Assembly (NCBI RefSeq): GCF_014649775.1
Contig: NZ_BMTR01000001.1
Location: forward strand, 682,001-746,000
DNA length: 64,000 bases
Source of the DNA: Streptomyces longisporoflavus
GTDB taxonomy: Bacteria > Actinomycetota > Actinomycetes > Streptomycetales > Streptomycetaceae
Direction: 5' to 3'
The number at the start of each line of letters is the position of its first letter. The first letter of the stretch is position 1. The notes beneath the pieces are model-generated. The model saw only the letters and a list, made by a program, of their open reading frames with translations, did no database searches and was not told where the DNA came from. Position numbers and translations under genes: made by a program. Shown piece by piece: positions 56,811-64,000 of the stretch.

Positions 56811-57857
56811 TCAGCGCAGCGCCTTGGCGAACTCGGGGACGACCTTGTCCAGGGCGTAGGAGACGGACAGGACCGAGTCGGTGGCGAACGCGGAGCTGAG
56901 TGTCGACTTGGGGTCGAAGACGACGTCGTGCCCGGCCTTGACGGCGGGGATGTCCTTGTAGAGGGGGTCGTTCTCGATCTTCGACGCGGTCAGGCCGATC
57001 GGTGCCATGACCAGCAGGTCGGCGTCGAGCATGTCCAGGCTCTCGCGGGAGACCGTGACGGAGAAGGACTTGCCGGCCTTGGCGTCGACCTCGGGGTTGT
57101 TCTTGAAGCCGAGCCGCTCCAGGAAGTTGACGCGTCCACTGCCCTTCACGTAGGCGCCGTATCCCACGCTGGTGCGCGAGCCGGTCGTGGCGGTCTTGCC
57201 CTTGAACTCCGGGTGCCGCGCGGTGGCGGACTCGAACTTCTTCTCCGTCTCGGCGATCAGCTTCTGGCCCTTGTCGTGCAGACCGAGGGCGTCGGCGACC
57301 ATCGTGGTCTGCGTCTCCCAGTTGGTCAGGTACTGATCGCCGCCCTTGGGCACGCCGACGGTGGTGGCGATCTTGCTGAGGGTGTCGTAACGCTTCTGGT
57401 CGCCGCTGGACTTGGTGTCCAGGATCAGGTCGGGGTTGAGGGAGGCGATCTTCTCGTACTCCGGCTCCAGCGTGCCGATCTTGGTCGGGCTCTTCTTGTA
57501 CAGGCCCTTGGCCCACGGGCCGACCCCGTCGCCGCCGAAGGCGAGCCAGTCGCTTGCGCCCACGGGCTGCACGCCCAGGGCCAGCGCGGTCTCCGCGTCG
57601 CCCCAGCCGAGCGCCACCACGCGCTGCGGCTTCTTCTTCACGGAGATCTCGCCGAACTTGGTGGCGACCTTCGCCGGGAAGCCGGCCGAGGAGGCGGCCG
57701 AGTCGCCTCCCTCGTCGTCGGATGACGAGCACGCGGCCAGGGTGCCGGTGAGGGCGAGGGCCGCGAGGAGTGCGGTGACGGAGCGGCGCCGCGCGGGGCG
57801 GGGGGAGACGGCCGCACGCGAGGCCCGCGTGAACGGCGACTTGACTCTAAGGGGCAT
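56811..57857 (-). CDS. Siderophore-binding lipoprotein of an ABC importer (FecB/FhuD type)
   Basis: 348 residues. Lipobox LAAC with Cys43 follows an Arg-rich start, then an acidic Ser/Gly linker and the FecB-like fold: KKKPQRVVALGWGDAETALALG, PDLILDTKSSGDQKRYDTLS, DAKAGKSFSVTVSRESLDMLDADLLVM. Substrate-binding proteins of this type capture ferric siderophores. The start ATG is only 5 bp after an iron box, so the transcript has little or no leader. Genes for permeases and ATPase lie upstream on the same strand, but this gene has its own box. Confidence 0.93.
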   Translation of the reverse strand: MPLRVKSPFTRASRAAVSPRPARRRSVTALLAALALTGTLAACSSSDDEGGDSAASSAGFPAKVATKFGEISVKKKPQRVVALGWGDAETALALGVQPVGASDWLAFGGDGVGPWAKGLYKKSPTKIGTLEPEYEKIASLNPDLILDTKSSGDQKRYDTLSKIATTVGVPKGGDQYLTNWETQTTMVADALGLHDKGQKLIAETEKKFESATARHPEFKGKTATTGSRTSVGYGAYVKGSGRVNFLERLGFKNNPEVDAKAGKSFSVTVSRESLDMLDADLLVMAPIGLTASKIENDPLYKDIPAVKAGHDVVFDPKSTLSSAFATDSVLSVSYALDKVVPEFAKALR

Positions 57858-57861
57858 GTGC

Positions 57862-57880
57862 TTAGGTTACCCTAACCTAA
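57862..57880. promoter_or_regulatory. Iron box upstream of the siderophore-binding lipoprotein
   Basis: TTAGGTTACCCTAACCTAA, 19 bp, close to the ideal DmdR/IdeR operator. It ends 5 bp before the start codon. Iron-loaded repressor here would shut off the binding protein. Confidence 0.92.
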
Positions 57881-57941
57881 GTGTCGATTGGAGCGTCGGG
57901 TTCCGGTTTTCTGGCCGCCTGCCCCCGGCCGCCGCGTACGA

Positions 57942-58784
57942 TCAGCCCACCCGGTGACGGCCGATGGGAACGATGAGCGGCGTGCCCGACACCGGGTCGG
58001 CCACCAGCGAAGAGCGCATCCCGAACGCCTCGTTGACCAGTTCCTCGGTGACGACATCGCCCGGAGCACCCTCGGCGATGACATGGCCGTCGCGCATCGC
58101 GACCAGGTGATCGGCATAGCGGCAGGCCAGGTTCAGGTCGTGCAGGACCACCACGATGGTGGTGCCGTGTTCCTGGTTGAGGTCGACCAGCAGATCGAGG
58201 ACGTCCAGCTGATGGCTCACGTCCAGATAGGTGGTCGGCTCGTCGAGCAGGAGGATGTCCGTGCGCTGGGCCAGCGCCATGGCGATCCACACCCGCTGCC
58301 GCTGGCCGCCCGAGAGCTCGTCGACCGGCCGCCCCGCCAGATCGAGGACATCGGTGGCGAGCAGCGCGTCGGCCACGGCCGCATCGTCCTCGGCGGTCCA
58401 CCGCCGGAACCAGCCCTGGTGCGGATACCTCCCGCGGCCCACCAGGTCGCTCACCGTGATGCCGTCGGGCGCCACGGGCGTCTGCGGCAGGATGCCCAGG
58501 CGTGCGGCGACCTCGCGGGTCGGCATCGTATGAATGCTGCGCCCGTCCAGCAGGGCGGAGCCGGAGGTCGGGGTGAGCAAGCGCGCCATGGCACGCAACA
58601 GGGTCGACTTCCCGCACGCGTTGGGTCCGACGATCATGGTGATGCGGCCGGGCGGGATGTCCAGGCTCAGGCCGTGCACCACCTCGCGGCCGTCGTAGCC
58701 GAGGTGGATGTCCTGTGTGCCCAGGGTGGGTCCGACCGCGCCCATGCTCTTGTTCCCGTCCTTCAGTTCGTCTGCCACCGTCAT
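57942..58784 (-). CDS. Siderophore ABC importer ATPase (FecE type)
   Basis: 280 residues from ATG 58784. Walker A GPNACGKSTLL, Q-loop LPQTPVAPDGITV, signature LSGGQRQRVWIAMALAQ, Walker B ILLLDEPTTYLD and H-loop VLHDLNLACRYAD are all intact. FecE/FepC-type, with the usual C-terminal tail ending IVPIGRH. The start overlaps the permease stop by ATGA. Confidence 0.95.
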   Translation of the reverse strand: MTVADELKDGNKSMGAVGPTLGTQDIHLGYDGREVVHGLSLDIPPGRITMIVGPNACGKSTLLRAMARLLTPTSGSALLDGRSIHTMPTREVAARLGILPQTPVAPDGITVSDLVGRGRYPHQGWFRRWTAEDDAAVADALLATDVLDLAGRPVDELSGGQRQRVWIAMALAQRTDILLLDEPTTYLDVSHQLDVLDLLVDLNQEHGTTIVVVLHDLNLACRYADHLVAMRDGHVIAEGAPGDVVTEELVNEAFGMRSSLVADPVSGTPLIVPIGRHRVG

Positions 58785-59938
58785 CCGGCCCTTCCCGTGC
58801 GATTGGCGCGGGCCAGCAACCACAGCAGGTAGGGGGCCCCGATCAGGCTGGTGACCACGCCGACCGGGAACTGGCTGGACCACAGCAGGTGCTGGGCGGC
58901 GAAGTCGGCGGCGGTCACCAGGAGCGCGCCGGTCAGAGCCGCGGGCACCAGTGCGGCGCCCGCGCCCGGTACCAGCCGCCGGGCCACGGGTGCGGAGACG
59001 AACGCGACGAACGCGACCGGCCCCGCCGCCGCCGTGGCGACCCCGGCCAGGGCCACCGCACAGCCGAGCAGCGCGAGCCGGCCGCGGCCCACGCGGGTGC
59101 CGAGACCGGCCGCGGTGTCGTCGCCGAGCTGCAGCGGCCCCAGGTCGCGTGCGGCGGCAGCGGTCAGCGGCACAAGCAGCGCGAGCGCGCCGAGCAGCGG
59201 CCACACCTGCTCCAGGGTGCTGCCGTTGAGGCTGCCGGTGAGCCACACCAGGGCGTTCTGCGCCTCGGTCACCTCGGAGTTGGTCAGCAAGTACGAGGTG
59301 ACGCTGGAGAGCCCCGCGCCGATGCCGATGCCCACCAGGACGAAGCGCTGGCCGGAGACGTTGCGGCGCCAGGCGAAGGCGTAGATGACCGCCGCGCTCA
59401 GGAGCGCGCCGCACAGCGCGGCGGCCGACAGGGCGATGCCGCTGACGGCGAAGCCCAGCGAGGCGAGCACGGCCGCGGCGCTCGCACCCTGGCTGATGCC
59501 GATCACGTCGGGGCTGGCGAGGGGATTGCGCAGCAGTGCCTGGAACAGCGCCCCGCTGAGACCGAAGGCGACGCCGACCAGCAGACCGAGGAGTACACGC
59601 GGCAGCCTCAGCTCCACCACCACGAAATGCGCGCCGGCATTCCCGCCGCCGGTCAGCGCGCCGATCACGTCGCCCAGTGGCACGGACATGTCGCCGTAGC
59701 TCAGCGCGGCGCAGAACACCGCCACGACCGCGGCCAGCAGAACCGCCTGCACCAGCACCCCGCGCGCCCGGCGGGCCCGCCGCACGCCGTGGATGCGGCG
59801 CACCGCCTCGGCCCGCGTCACGGTGCCGGCGGCGCCGCGCACGGCGGCCGGTTCACGCCTGCCGCCGATGTCACTCGTGCCAAGAGGCCCTGTTGCGCCC
59901 ATACCCGCCTGATCCGCCTTCTCCATGCGCTCGCTCAC
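58781..59938 (-). CDS. Siderophore ABC importer permease 2 (FecCD family)
   Basis: About 385 residues from GTG 59938; an ATG at 59926 is possible. FecCD fold with about ten helices: VVELRLPRVLLGLLVGVAFGLSGALFQALLRNPLASPDVIGI and GVGIGAGLSS-like segments (VLVGIGIGAGLSSVTSYLL). QLGDDTAAGLGTRVGR is the EAA-like coupling loop that contacts the ATPase. A long hydrophilic N-terminus carries many Arg. It lies 16 bp after permease 1. Confidence 0.93.
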   Translation of the reverse strand: MSERMEKADQAGMGATGPLGTSDIGGRREPAAVRGAAGTVTRAEAVRRIHGVRRARRARGVLVQAVLLAAVVAVFCAALSYGDMSVPLGDVIGALTGGGNAGAHFVVVELRLPRVLLGLLVGVAFGLSGALFQALLRNPLASPDVIGISQGASAAAVLASLGFAVSGIALSAAALCGALLSAAVIYAFAWRRNVSGQRFVLVGIGIGAGLSSVTSYLLTNSEVTEAQNALVWLTGSLNGSTLEQVWPLLGALALLVPLTAAAARDLGPLQLGDDTAAGLGTRVGRGRLALLGCAVALAGVATAAAGPVAFVAFVSAPVARRLVPGAGAALVPAALTGALLVTAADFAAQHLLWSSQFPVGVVTSLIGAPYLLWLLARANRTGRAG

Positions 59939-59954
59939 GACTTCCGCCCCGCGC

Positions 59955-61040
59955 TCACAGCTCGGACAGCTTCCGGCGGCGCACGAGCAGCACGAACGGA
60001 ATGGCACCGATCGCGGCGGTCACGATGCCCGCCTGCACCTCTCCGGGCGGGGCGATCACCCGTCCCACGATGTCCGCGGTCAGCAGCAGCGACGGCGCGA
60101 TCAGCGCGCTGTACGGCAGGACCCACCGGTAGTCGGGACCGGTGAACAGCCGGGCGGCGTGCGGAACGACGAGCCCCAGGAAGGCGATCGGCCCGGCGAC
60201 GACCGTCGCGGCGCCGCACAGCAGCACCACGGCCACCGCGCAGGCGGCGCGCGCCAGGCCGATGCGCTGGCCCAGGCCGCGCGCCAGGTCGTCGCCCAGG
60301 GACAGGGCGTTCAGCCGCGGACCCAGCATCAGCGCGAGGACGATTCCGGCCGCGATGAACGGCAGGGCCTGCCACAGCACCGCAGCCTCGCGCCCGGTGA
60401 GCGAACCGACCTGCCAGAAGCGGTACTGGTCGTAGGACTTGGAGTCGGTGAGCAGCATCGACGTGGTCAGGGACAGCAGCGCCGCGCCGGTCGCCGCTCC
60501 GGCGAGCGCCAGTTTGACCGGGGTGGCCCCCTCGCGGCCCATGGAGCCGATGCCGAACACGACGAGCGAGGCGACCAGGGCGCCCAGGAAGCCGAACCAG
60601 ATGTAGTGGCCGGGGTCCGACATGCCCAGGATGCTGATCGCGAAGACGACGGCGGCGGAGGCCCCGGAGTTGACGCCAAGGACGCCCGGATCGGCGAGGG
60701 GGTTGCGGGCCACGCCCTGCATGACCGTGCCGGCCAGGCCGAGTGCGACCCCGGCAAGAAGGCCGGCCGCCGTCCGCGGCAGCCGCACCTCCTGCAAGAT
60801 CAGCTGCCCCTTGTCGGAGAGGTCCGGGTCGAGGATGCCGGGCAGCAGATCGTCGGCACCGACATCACCGGCGCCGACCAACAGGCTCGCCCACATCAGG
60901 AGCACAAGGACCGCGACCAGCAGCACGAGACCGGCGCCGAGGGCAGCGGCTCCGCGCCCGCCGCCGCGGGGTGTCGCGGAGACGGCCTTGTCCGCGGCGG
61001 CATGGCTGCCGGGGGAGCCGGCAGTAGAGGCTGTCGTCAT
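59955..61040 (-). CDS. Siderophore ABC importer permease 1 (FecCD family)
   Basis: 361 residues from ATG 61040. The FecCD pattern is LQEVRLPRTAAGLLAGVALG, TVMQGVARNPLADPGVLGVNSGA and the coupling loop ALSLGDDLARGLGQRIG. The two permeases form the heterodimeric channel for the ferric siderophore. It is the first gene of the operon, 105 bp after an iron box shared with the divergent PPOX gene. Confidence 0.94.
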   Translation of the reverse strand: MTTASTAGSPGSHAAADKAVSATPRGGGRGAAALGAGLVLLVAVLVLLMWASLLVGAGDVGADDLLPGILDPDLSDKGQLILQEVRLPRTAAGLLAGVALGLAGTVMQGVARNPLADPGVLGVNSGASAAVVFAISILGMSDPGHYIWFGFLGALVASLVVFGIGSMGREGATPVKLALAGAATGAALLSLTTSMLLTDSKSYDQYRFWQVGSLTGREAAVLWQALPFIAAGIVLALMLGPRLNALSLGDDLARGLGQRIGLARAACAVAVVLLCGAATVVAGPIAFLGLVVPHAARLFTGPDYRWVLPYSALIAPSLLLTADIVGRVIAPPGEVQAGIVTAAIGAIPFVLLVRRRKLSEL

Positions 61041-61144
61041 GGCCGTCGCCCTCGGGGCACACGTGCAGTGCGGCTGCTCCCAGCCATGAATCAACCGCTC
61101 CCTGTTCAGGCAGGGGCGCACTCACCTGCCGTTTTCCGCTCCAG

Positions 61145-61163
61145 TAAGGTGAGCCTAACATTA
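61145..61163. promoter_or_regulatory. Iron box in the permease/PPOX divergent promoter
   Basis: TAAGGTGAGCCTAACATTA, 19 bp, an imperfect but clear DmdR/IdeR box. It lies between the siderophore permease operon and the PPOX gene, 36 bp before the latter, so one iron-loaded repressor can silence both. Confidence 0.8.
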
Positions 61164-61198
61164 CATAATCGCCAGTCTGTTCGTCTGCTTGCCGATCT

Positions 61199-61795
61199 GT
61201 GAGGACCCTCGTGCCCGACGCCGCGATACCCGCAACCGCCCCGTCCCTCGGCGGCAGCGCCACGGCCCCGCATACCTGGCAGGAGCTCGGCTCGGAAGAC
61301 GAGCTGTCCGAACTGCTCGGCGAGCCCCACCCGATCGTCATCGACAAGGTCCACGCCGAACTGACCGAGCAGGACCTGGCCATCCTGGCCCGCTCCCCGT
61401 TCTGCGCCGTCTCCACCTCGGACGCCGAGGGCAACTGCGACACCTCACCGCGCGGCGGAGCGCCGGGTTTCATCCACGTGCTCGACGCCCGCACCGTCGC
61501 GCTTCCCGACCGCCCCGGCAACCGGCGCGGCGACAGCTTCCGCAACGTCCTCAGGAACCCGCACGTGGGACTGCTGCACCTGGTGCCGGGCAGCGGCGAG
61601 ATCCTGCGCATCAACGGCCGGGCGCGCATCCTGACGGACGCGCCGTTCTTCGACCTGATGACCGTCAAGGACCAGCGCCCGCGCCTCGCGCTCGTCGTCG
61701 ACATCGACGAGATCTACCTCCACTGCTCCCAGTCCCTGCGCCGCTCGGGCCTCTGGCAGCCGGCCACCTGGCCGCAGGAGGCGCCCCGCTCCTGA
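61199..61795 (+). CDS. PPOX-class split-barrel flavoprotein (MSMEG_1061 type), iron-regulated
   Basis: 198 residues from a GTG. Split-barrel fold of pyridoxamine-phosphate-oxidase type: FCAVSTSDAEGNCDTSPRGG, VALPDRPGNRRGDSFRNVLR and GLLHLVPGSGEILRINGRARI. KDQRPRLALVVDIDEIYLHC follows. MSMEG_1061-like members bind FMN. Location beside siderophore permeases under one iron box suggests reductive release of iron from the imported siderophore or haem handling; this is inference. Confidence 0.9.
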   Translation: MRTLVPDAAIPATAPSLGGSATAPHTWQELGSEDELSELLGEPHPIVIDKVHAELTEQDLAILARSPFCAVSTSDAEGNCDTSPRGGAPGFIHVLDARTVALPDRPGNRRGDSFRNVLRNPHVGLLHLVPGSGEILRINGRARILTDAPFFDLMTVKDQRPRLALVVDIDEIYLHCSQSLRRSGLWQPATWPQEAPRS

Positions 61796-61810
61796 GCGGA
61801 GGCACGCGCA

Positions 61811-61846
61811 CGCGCTCCGGGCCGCCGTTCGACGGCCCGGAGCGCG
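61811..61846. terminator. Strong hairpin terminator between convergent genes
   Basis: 14-bp perfect stem (61811-61824 with 61833-61846) around an 8-base loop, 16 bp after the PPOX stop and 29 bp from the end of the convergent large secreted gene. Bidirectional use likely. Confidence 0.85.
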
Positions 61847-61874
61847 GCAGACGAGGTCAGCTATCGCGGCCGGT

Positions 61875-64000
61875 TCAGTCCACCGGCTCGATCCAGACAT
61901 TGCGGAAGCGGACCTTGTTGCCGTGGTCCTGCAACCGGATGGCGCCGGCCGCCGCGGATTCGGGATCGCCCGCTCCGGTCGGGCCGTCGACGGCCACGTT
62001 GTCGTGGACCTTCTTGCCGTTCCACACCACGGTGATCCTGGCGTCCGCGGTCTTCTTGCCGTCCGCGTCGAAGCGGGCGGCGCGGAAGACGATGTCGTAC
62101 TTCTGCCAGGTCTCCGGCGCGGTCGAGGCGTTCACGTCCGCGGCCTTCTTGGTGTAGATCGCTCCCGCCTCGTTGTCGGCCAGCTTTTCCACGCCGAAGG
62201 AGTCCAGGATCTGCACTTCGTAGCGCTCCTGGAGATAGATCCCGCTGTTGCCGCGATCCTGGCCGGTGACATCGTCCGGCAGCTTGGGCACGCGGAACTC
62301 CGCGTGCAGCTTGAAGTCGCCGAAGGCCTGCTTGGTGCGGATGTCCCCGCAGCACACCTCGATCGACTTGTCGGCCGTGTGCGGCCACTCGACGCTGCGG
62401 CCGTCGGGGTGCTGCCAGGCGGTGGAGGCGCTGCCCCCGGAGAACAGGTCGATGCGGGCGGCCGGGCGGCGCACCTCGATCATGTCGAGGTTGACGTGAC
62501 CGGTGTCGCCGGCCCGGTAGGAGTAGGTGATGGTGTTGCGGCCCTTGCGCAGGTCTAGTTTCTCGGTCTTGGTCGACCAGCGCTTCCATGTCTCCGTCGA
62601 GGGGAGGCTGGTCTTGCGCGCTTCCCCGCCGTTCACGCTGACGCCGAGGGTCTTGGTCCCGGCGGACGGGTTGGGCCCGTTGGAATAGCGCAGGCCCACC
62701 GCGTAGGTGCCCTTGGCCGGAGCCCGGACGTCGAAGGTCGCCGTGGCGCCCGGTTCGCTGAAGCCGTCCACGAAGCCGGCGCCGGTGAAGCCGGCGTGCT
62801 CGGTGTCGGTGTCGGCGCCGCCGGACAGCCGCGCCGACTCGGCGTCGTACGTCGTGACCGGCTCGTCGTGGCCCGGGCGCGCGTTGAGGGTGTACCAGGC
62901 CTCGGTGGACCACAGCTGCTCGTCGTCGGCCGAGGAGAACGGGCGCGGCGAGCGTACGTGCACCACCCGGTCGGCCTTGAGGCCGGGGACGGTCAGCTGG
63001 ACGGTGCGGCGGTCCTTGGAGATACGGGCGCCGCTGACCGGCAGGGCCTCCTCGTCGATCTTGGGGCCGCCGTAGGCCGGGGTGGGGGCGTAACGCCACT
63101 GTTCGACGGAGTAGGCGCCGCTGGTCAGCTTCTCGATGGTCTTGTCCGACAGCGGCTTGGTGTAGGTCAGCTTGAAGCCGTCGGAGGTGGCGCGCATGGT
63201 CTTGATGTCGAAGGCGGTCTTGCCGTTCGGCGTGAGTTTTTGCAGGCCGAAGCGGAGCTTGCCTTCCTGGCCCCAGTTGCCGTCCGCGCCAAGACCGCCG
63301 GTGTAGATCGCTCCGTCGGGTCCGGTGGAGATGCGGCTGACGCCGGCCTCCAGGCCCTGGGTATGGCGGAACACCGCGCCCTGGTATTCGCCGTTGACCT
63401 TCTCCAGGTCGGCGCGCTGGAGCCCGCCGTAGGTGACGTCACCGAACATCAGCTGCCCGGCGAAGGTGCCCTTCTTCACGGTCATGGGGGTGCTGGGGGA
63501 GTTGGCTATCTCGTTCTGCGGCAGCCACAGCACCGGCTTGGTGACGCTGTTGTCGTCGAAGGGGCCTTCGGGGTTCGTGTAGTGGTTGAAGAACCGGTCC
63601 TGCTTGACGTGCACCAGTTTCGACGCGGGCAGCCAGCCGCCCTGGTTGTCGGTGACGAACAGTTCGTTGTCCGGTCCGCGGCCGATGCCGTTGGGGGTGC
63701 GCAGGCCGCCGGCCAGGTAACTGACCTTCCCGCTCGCCTTGTTCACCTTGATCGTGGTGCCGCGGTTGGCGGCGGGTTGCGGATTCGTGGTCGCGCCGCC
63801 GTAGTTGATGGCGACGGACAGGTTCAGATAGAAGTCGCCCTTCTCGTAGAGCAGCCCGAACGCGAACTCGTGGAAGTTCCCGCCGTACGGCCACTCGGCG
63901 ATCTTCTTGGTCTCGCCCGCGTCGTTGGTGCCCTTGAGGTCGGCGAACTCGGTCAGCTGGTGCTTCTCCGAGACGTACAGCTTCCCGTCCACGTACTTGA
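61875..64000 (-). CDS. Large secreted carbohydrate-active protein, C-terminal part
   Basis: The frame is open from the right edge to a stop at 61875, giving about 708 residues of a longer protein. Visible domains: a beta-propeller-like region (about 1-270; GRGPDNELFVTDNQGGWLPA, ISTGPDGAIYTGGLG), a CBM6/35-like module (about 370-500; GFVDGFSEPGATATFDV, YAVGLRYSNGPN) and a DUF1080 / 3-keto-glycoside hydrolase-like end (KLHAEFRVPKLPDD, GNSGIYLQERYEVQILDSFG, RFRNVWIEPVD). It likely binds and degrades a polysaccharide or glycoside outside the cell. The start and signal peptide lie beyond the window. Confidence 0.88.
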   Translation of the reverse strand, partial: KYVDGKLYVSEKHQLTEFADLKGTNDAGETKKIAEWPYGGNFHEFAFGLLYEKGDFYLNLSVAINYGGATTNPQPAANRGTTIKVNKASGKVSYLAGGLRTPNGIGRGPDNELFVTDNQGGWLPASKLVHVKQDRFFNHYTNPEGPFDDNSVTKPVLWLPQNEIANSPSTPMTVKKGTFAGQLMFGDVTYGGLQRADLEKVNGEYQGAVFRHTQGLEAGVSRISTGPDGAIYTGGLGADGNWGQEGKLRFGLQKLTPNGKTAFDIKTMRATSDGFKLTYTKPLSDKTIEKLTSGAYSVEQWRYAPTPAYGGPKIDEEALPVSGARISKDRRTVQLTVPGLKADRVVHVRSPRPFSSADDEQLWSTEAWYTLNARPGHDEPVTTYDAESARLSGGADTDTEHAGFTGAGFVDGFSEPGATATFDVRAPAKGTYAVGLRYSNGPNPSAGTKTLGVSVNGGEARKTSLPSTETWKRWSTKTEKLDLRKGRNTITYSYRAGDTGHVNLDMIEVRRPAARIDLFSGGSASTAWQHPDGRSVEWPHTADKSIEVCCGDIRTKQAFGDFKLHAEFRVPKLPDDVTGQDRGNSGIYLQERYEVQILDSFGVEKLADNEAGAIYTKKAADVNASTAPETWQKYDIVFRAARFDADGKKTADARITVVWNGKKVHDNVAVDGPTGAGDPESAAAGAIRLQDHGNKVRFRNVWIEPVD

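Noticed and set aside
1-64000. CRISPR arrays, rRNA genes, insertion sequences or prophage
   Set aside because: No regularly spaced repeats, rRNA-like stretches, transposase-like proteins or phage structural genes were seen.

Overview
The window looks like a piece of a Streptomyces chromosome. The DNA is very GC-rich with third-position bias, GTG and TTG starts are common, and Streptomyces hallmarks are present: a short chaplin, an ANTAR protein, a mycothiol-type DinB protein, an ECF42 sigma factor with its DGPF/YCII partner, a vdcBCD-type decarboxylase operon and DmdR/IdeR-type iron boxes. I see no rRNA, tRNA, CRISPR array or intact insertion sequence. It reads as an ordinary mixed metabolic/regulatory region with islands of gene decay.

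Layout. 1-5.7 kb: cytochrome bd oxidase operon cydABDC (cydC runs off the left edge) with a divergent LysR regulator. 5.7-10.5 kb: a membrane-anchored STAND-like TPR protein, then a decayed zone (cupin remnant, dctA and lysR remnants fused end to end, an S1-domain scrap) holding one intact chaplin gene with a strong terminator, then a Ser/Gly-rich exported protein. 10.5-16.3 kb: an unknown protein, an Rrf2 regulator with twin operators facing an NmrA-type reductase, a TauE-like exporter, an AraC regulator, and a cell-wall pair (SLT-like lytic enzyme with a long structured leader, and an LCP ligase). 16.3-23.1 kb: MarR-MMPL exporter, VOC protein, a DUF6417-like protein, an ANTAR protein, an aldo/keto reductase divergent from an HTH regulator, and a zinc-ribbon/L7-L12-like protein.

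23.3-30.2 kb: a fused double ABC exporter, two adjacent related proteins of unknown function that share an N-terminal MSxVCNK motif, and a divergent HTH/NB-ARC regulator with a palindrome in the shared promoter. This is my best candidate for an undescribed functional unit. 30.2-34.2 kb: tandem-AsnC regulator divergent from an amidohydrolase/AbgT transporter operon. 34.2-38 kb: remnants, a PadR-DUF1048-DUF1048 operon with a repeated operator, a GlxA-type regulator and a stand-alone GAPDH. 38-46.4 kb: iron-boxed DUF2470 protein, TetR/DHA2 exporter, AraC/vdcBCD phenolic acid decarboxylase, LysR/glutamine-amidotransferase-like pair.

46.4-55.3 kb: single genes (LLM oxidoreductase, APH-fold, DinB-type, DGPF/ECF42 operon, orphan CheB, Nudix, metallo-lactamase, TIGR01777, GNAT, Lys/Ala-rich coiled-coil protein). 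55.5-61.8 kb: MalY-type aminotransferase whose start codon lies inside a perfect 20-bp inverted repeat, then a siderophore ABC importer (binding protein, ATPase, two permeases) with two iron boxes, divergent from a PPOX-type flavoprotein. 61.9-64 kb: the 3' part of a large probably secreted carbohydrate-active protein running off the right edge.

Iron is a recurring theme: three iron boxes link siderophore uptake to two split-barrel proteins (DUF2470 and PPOX types) that could act on haem or ferric siderophores.
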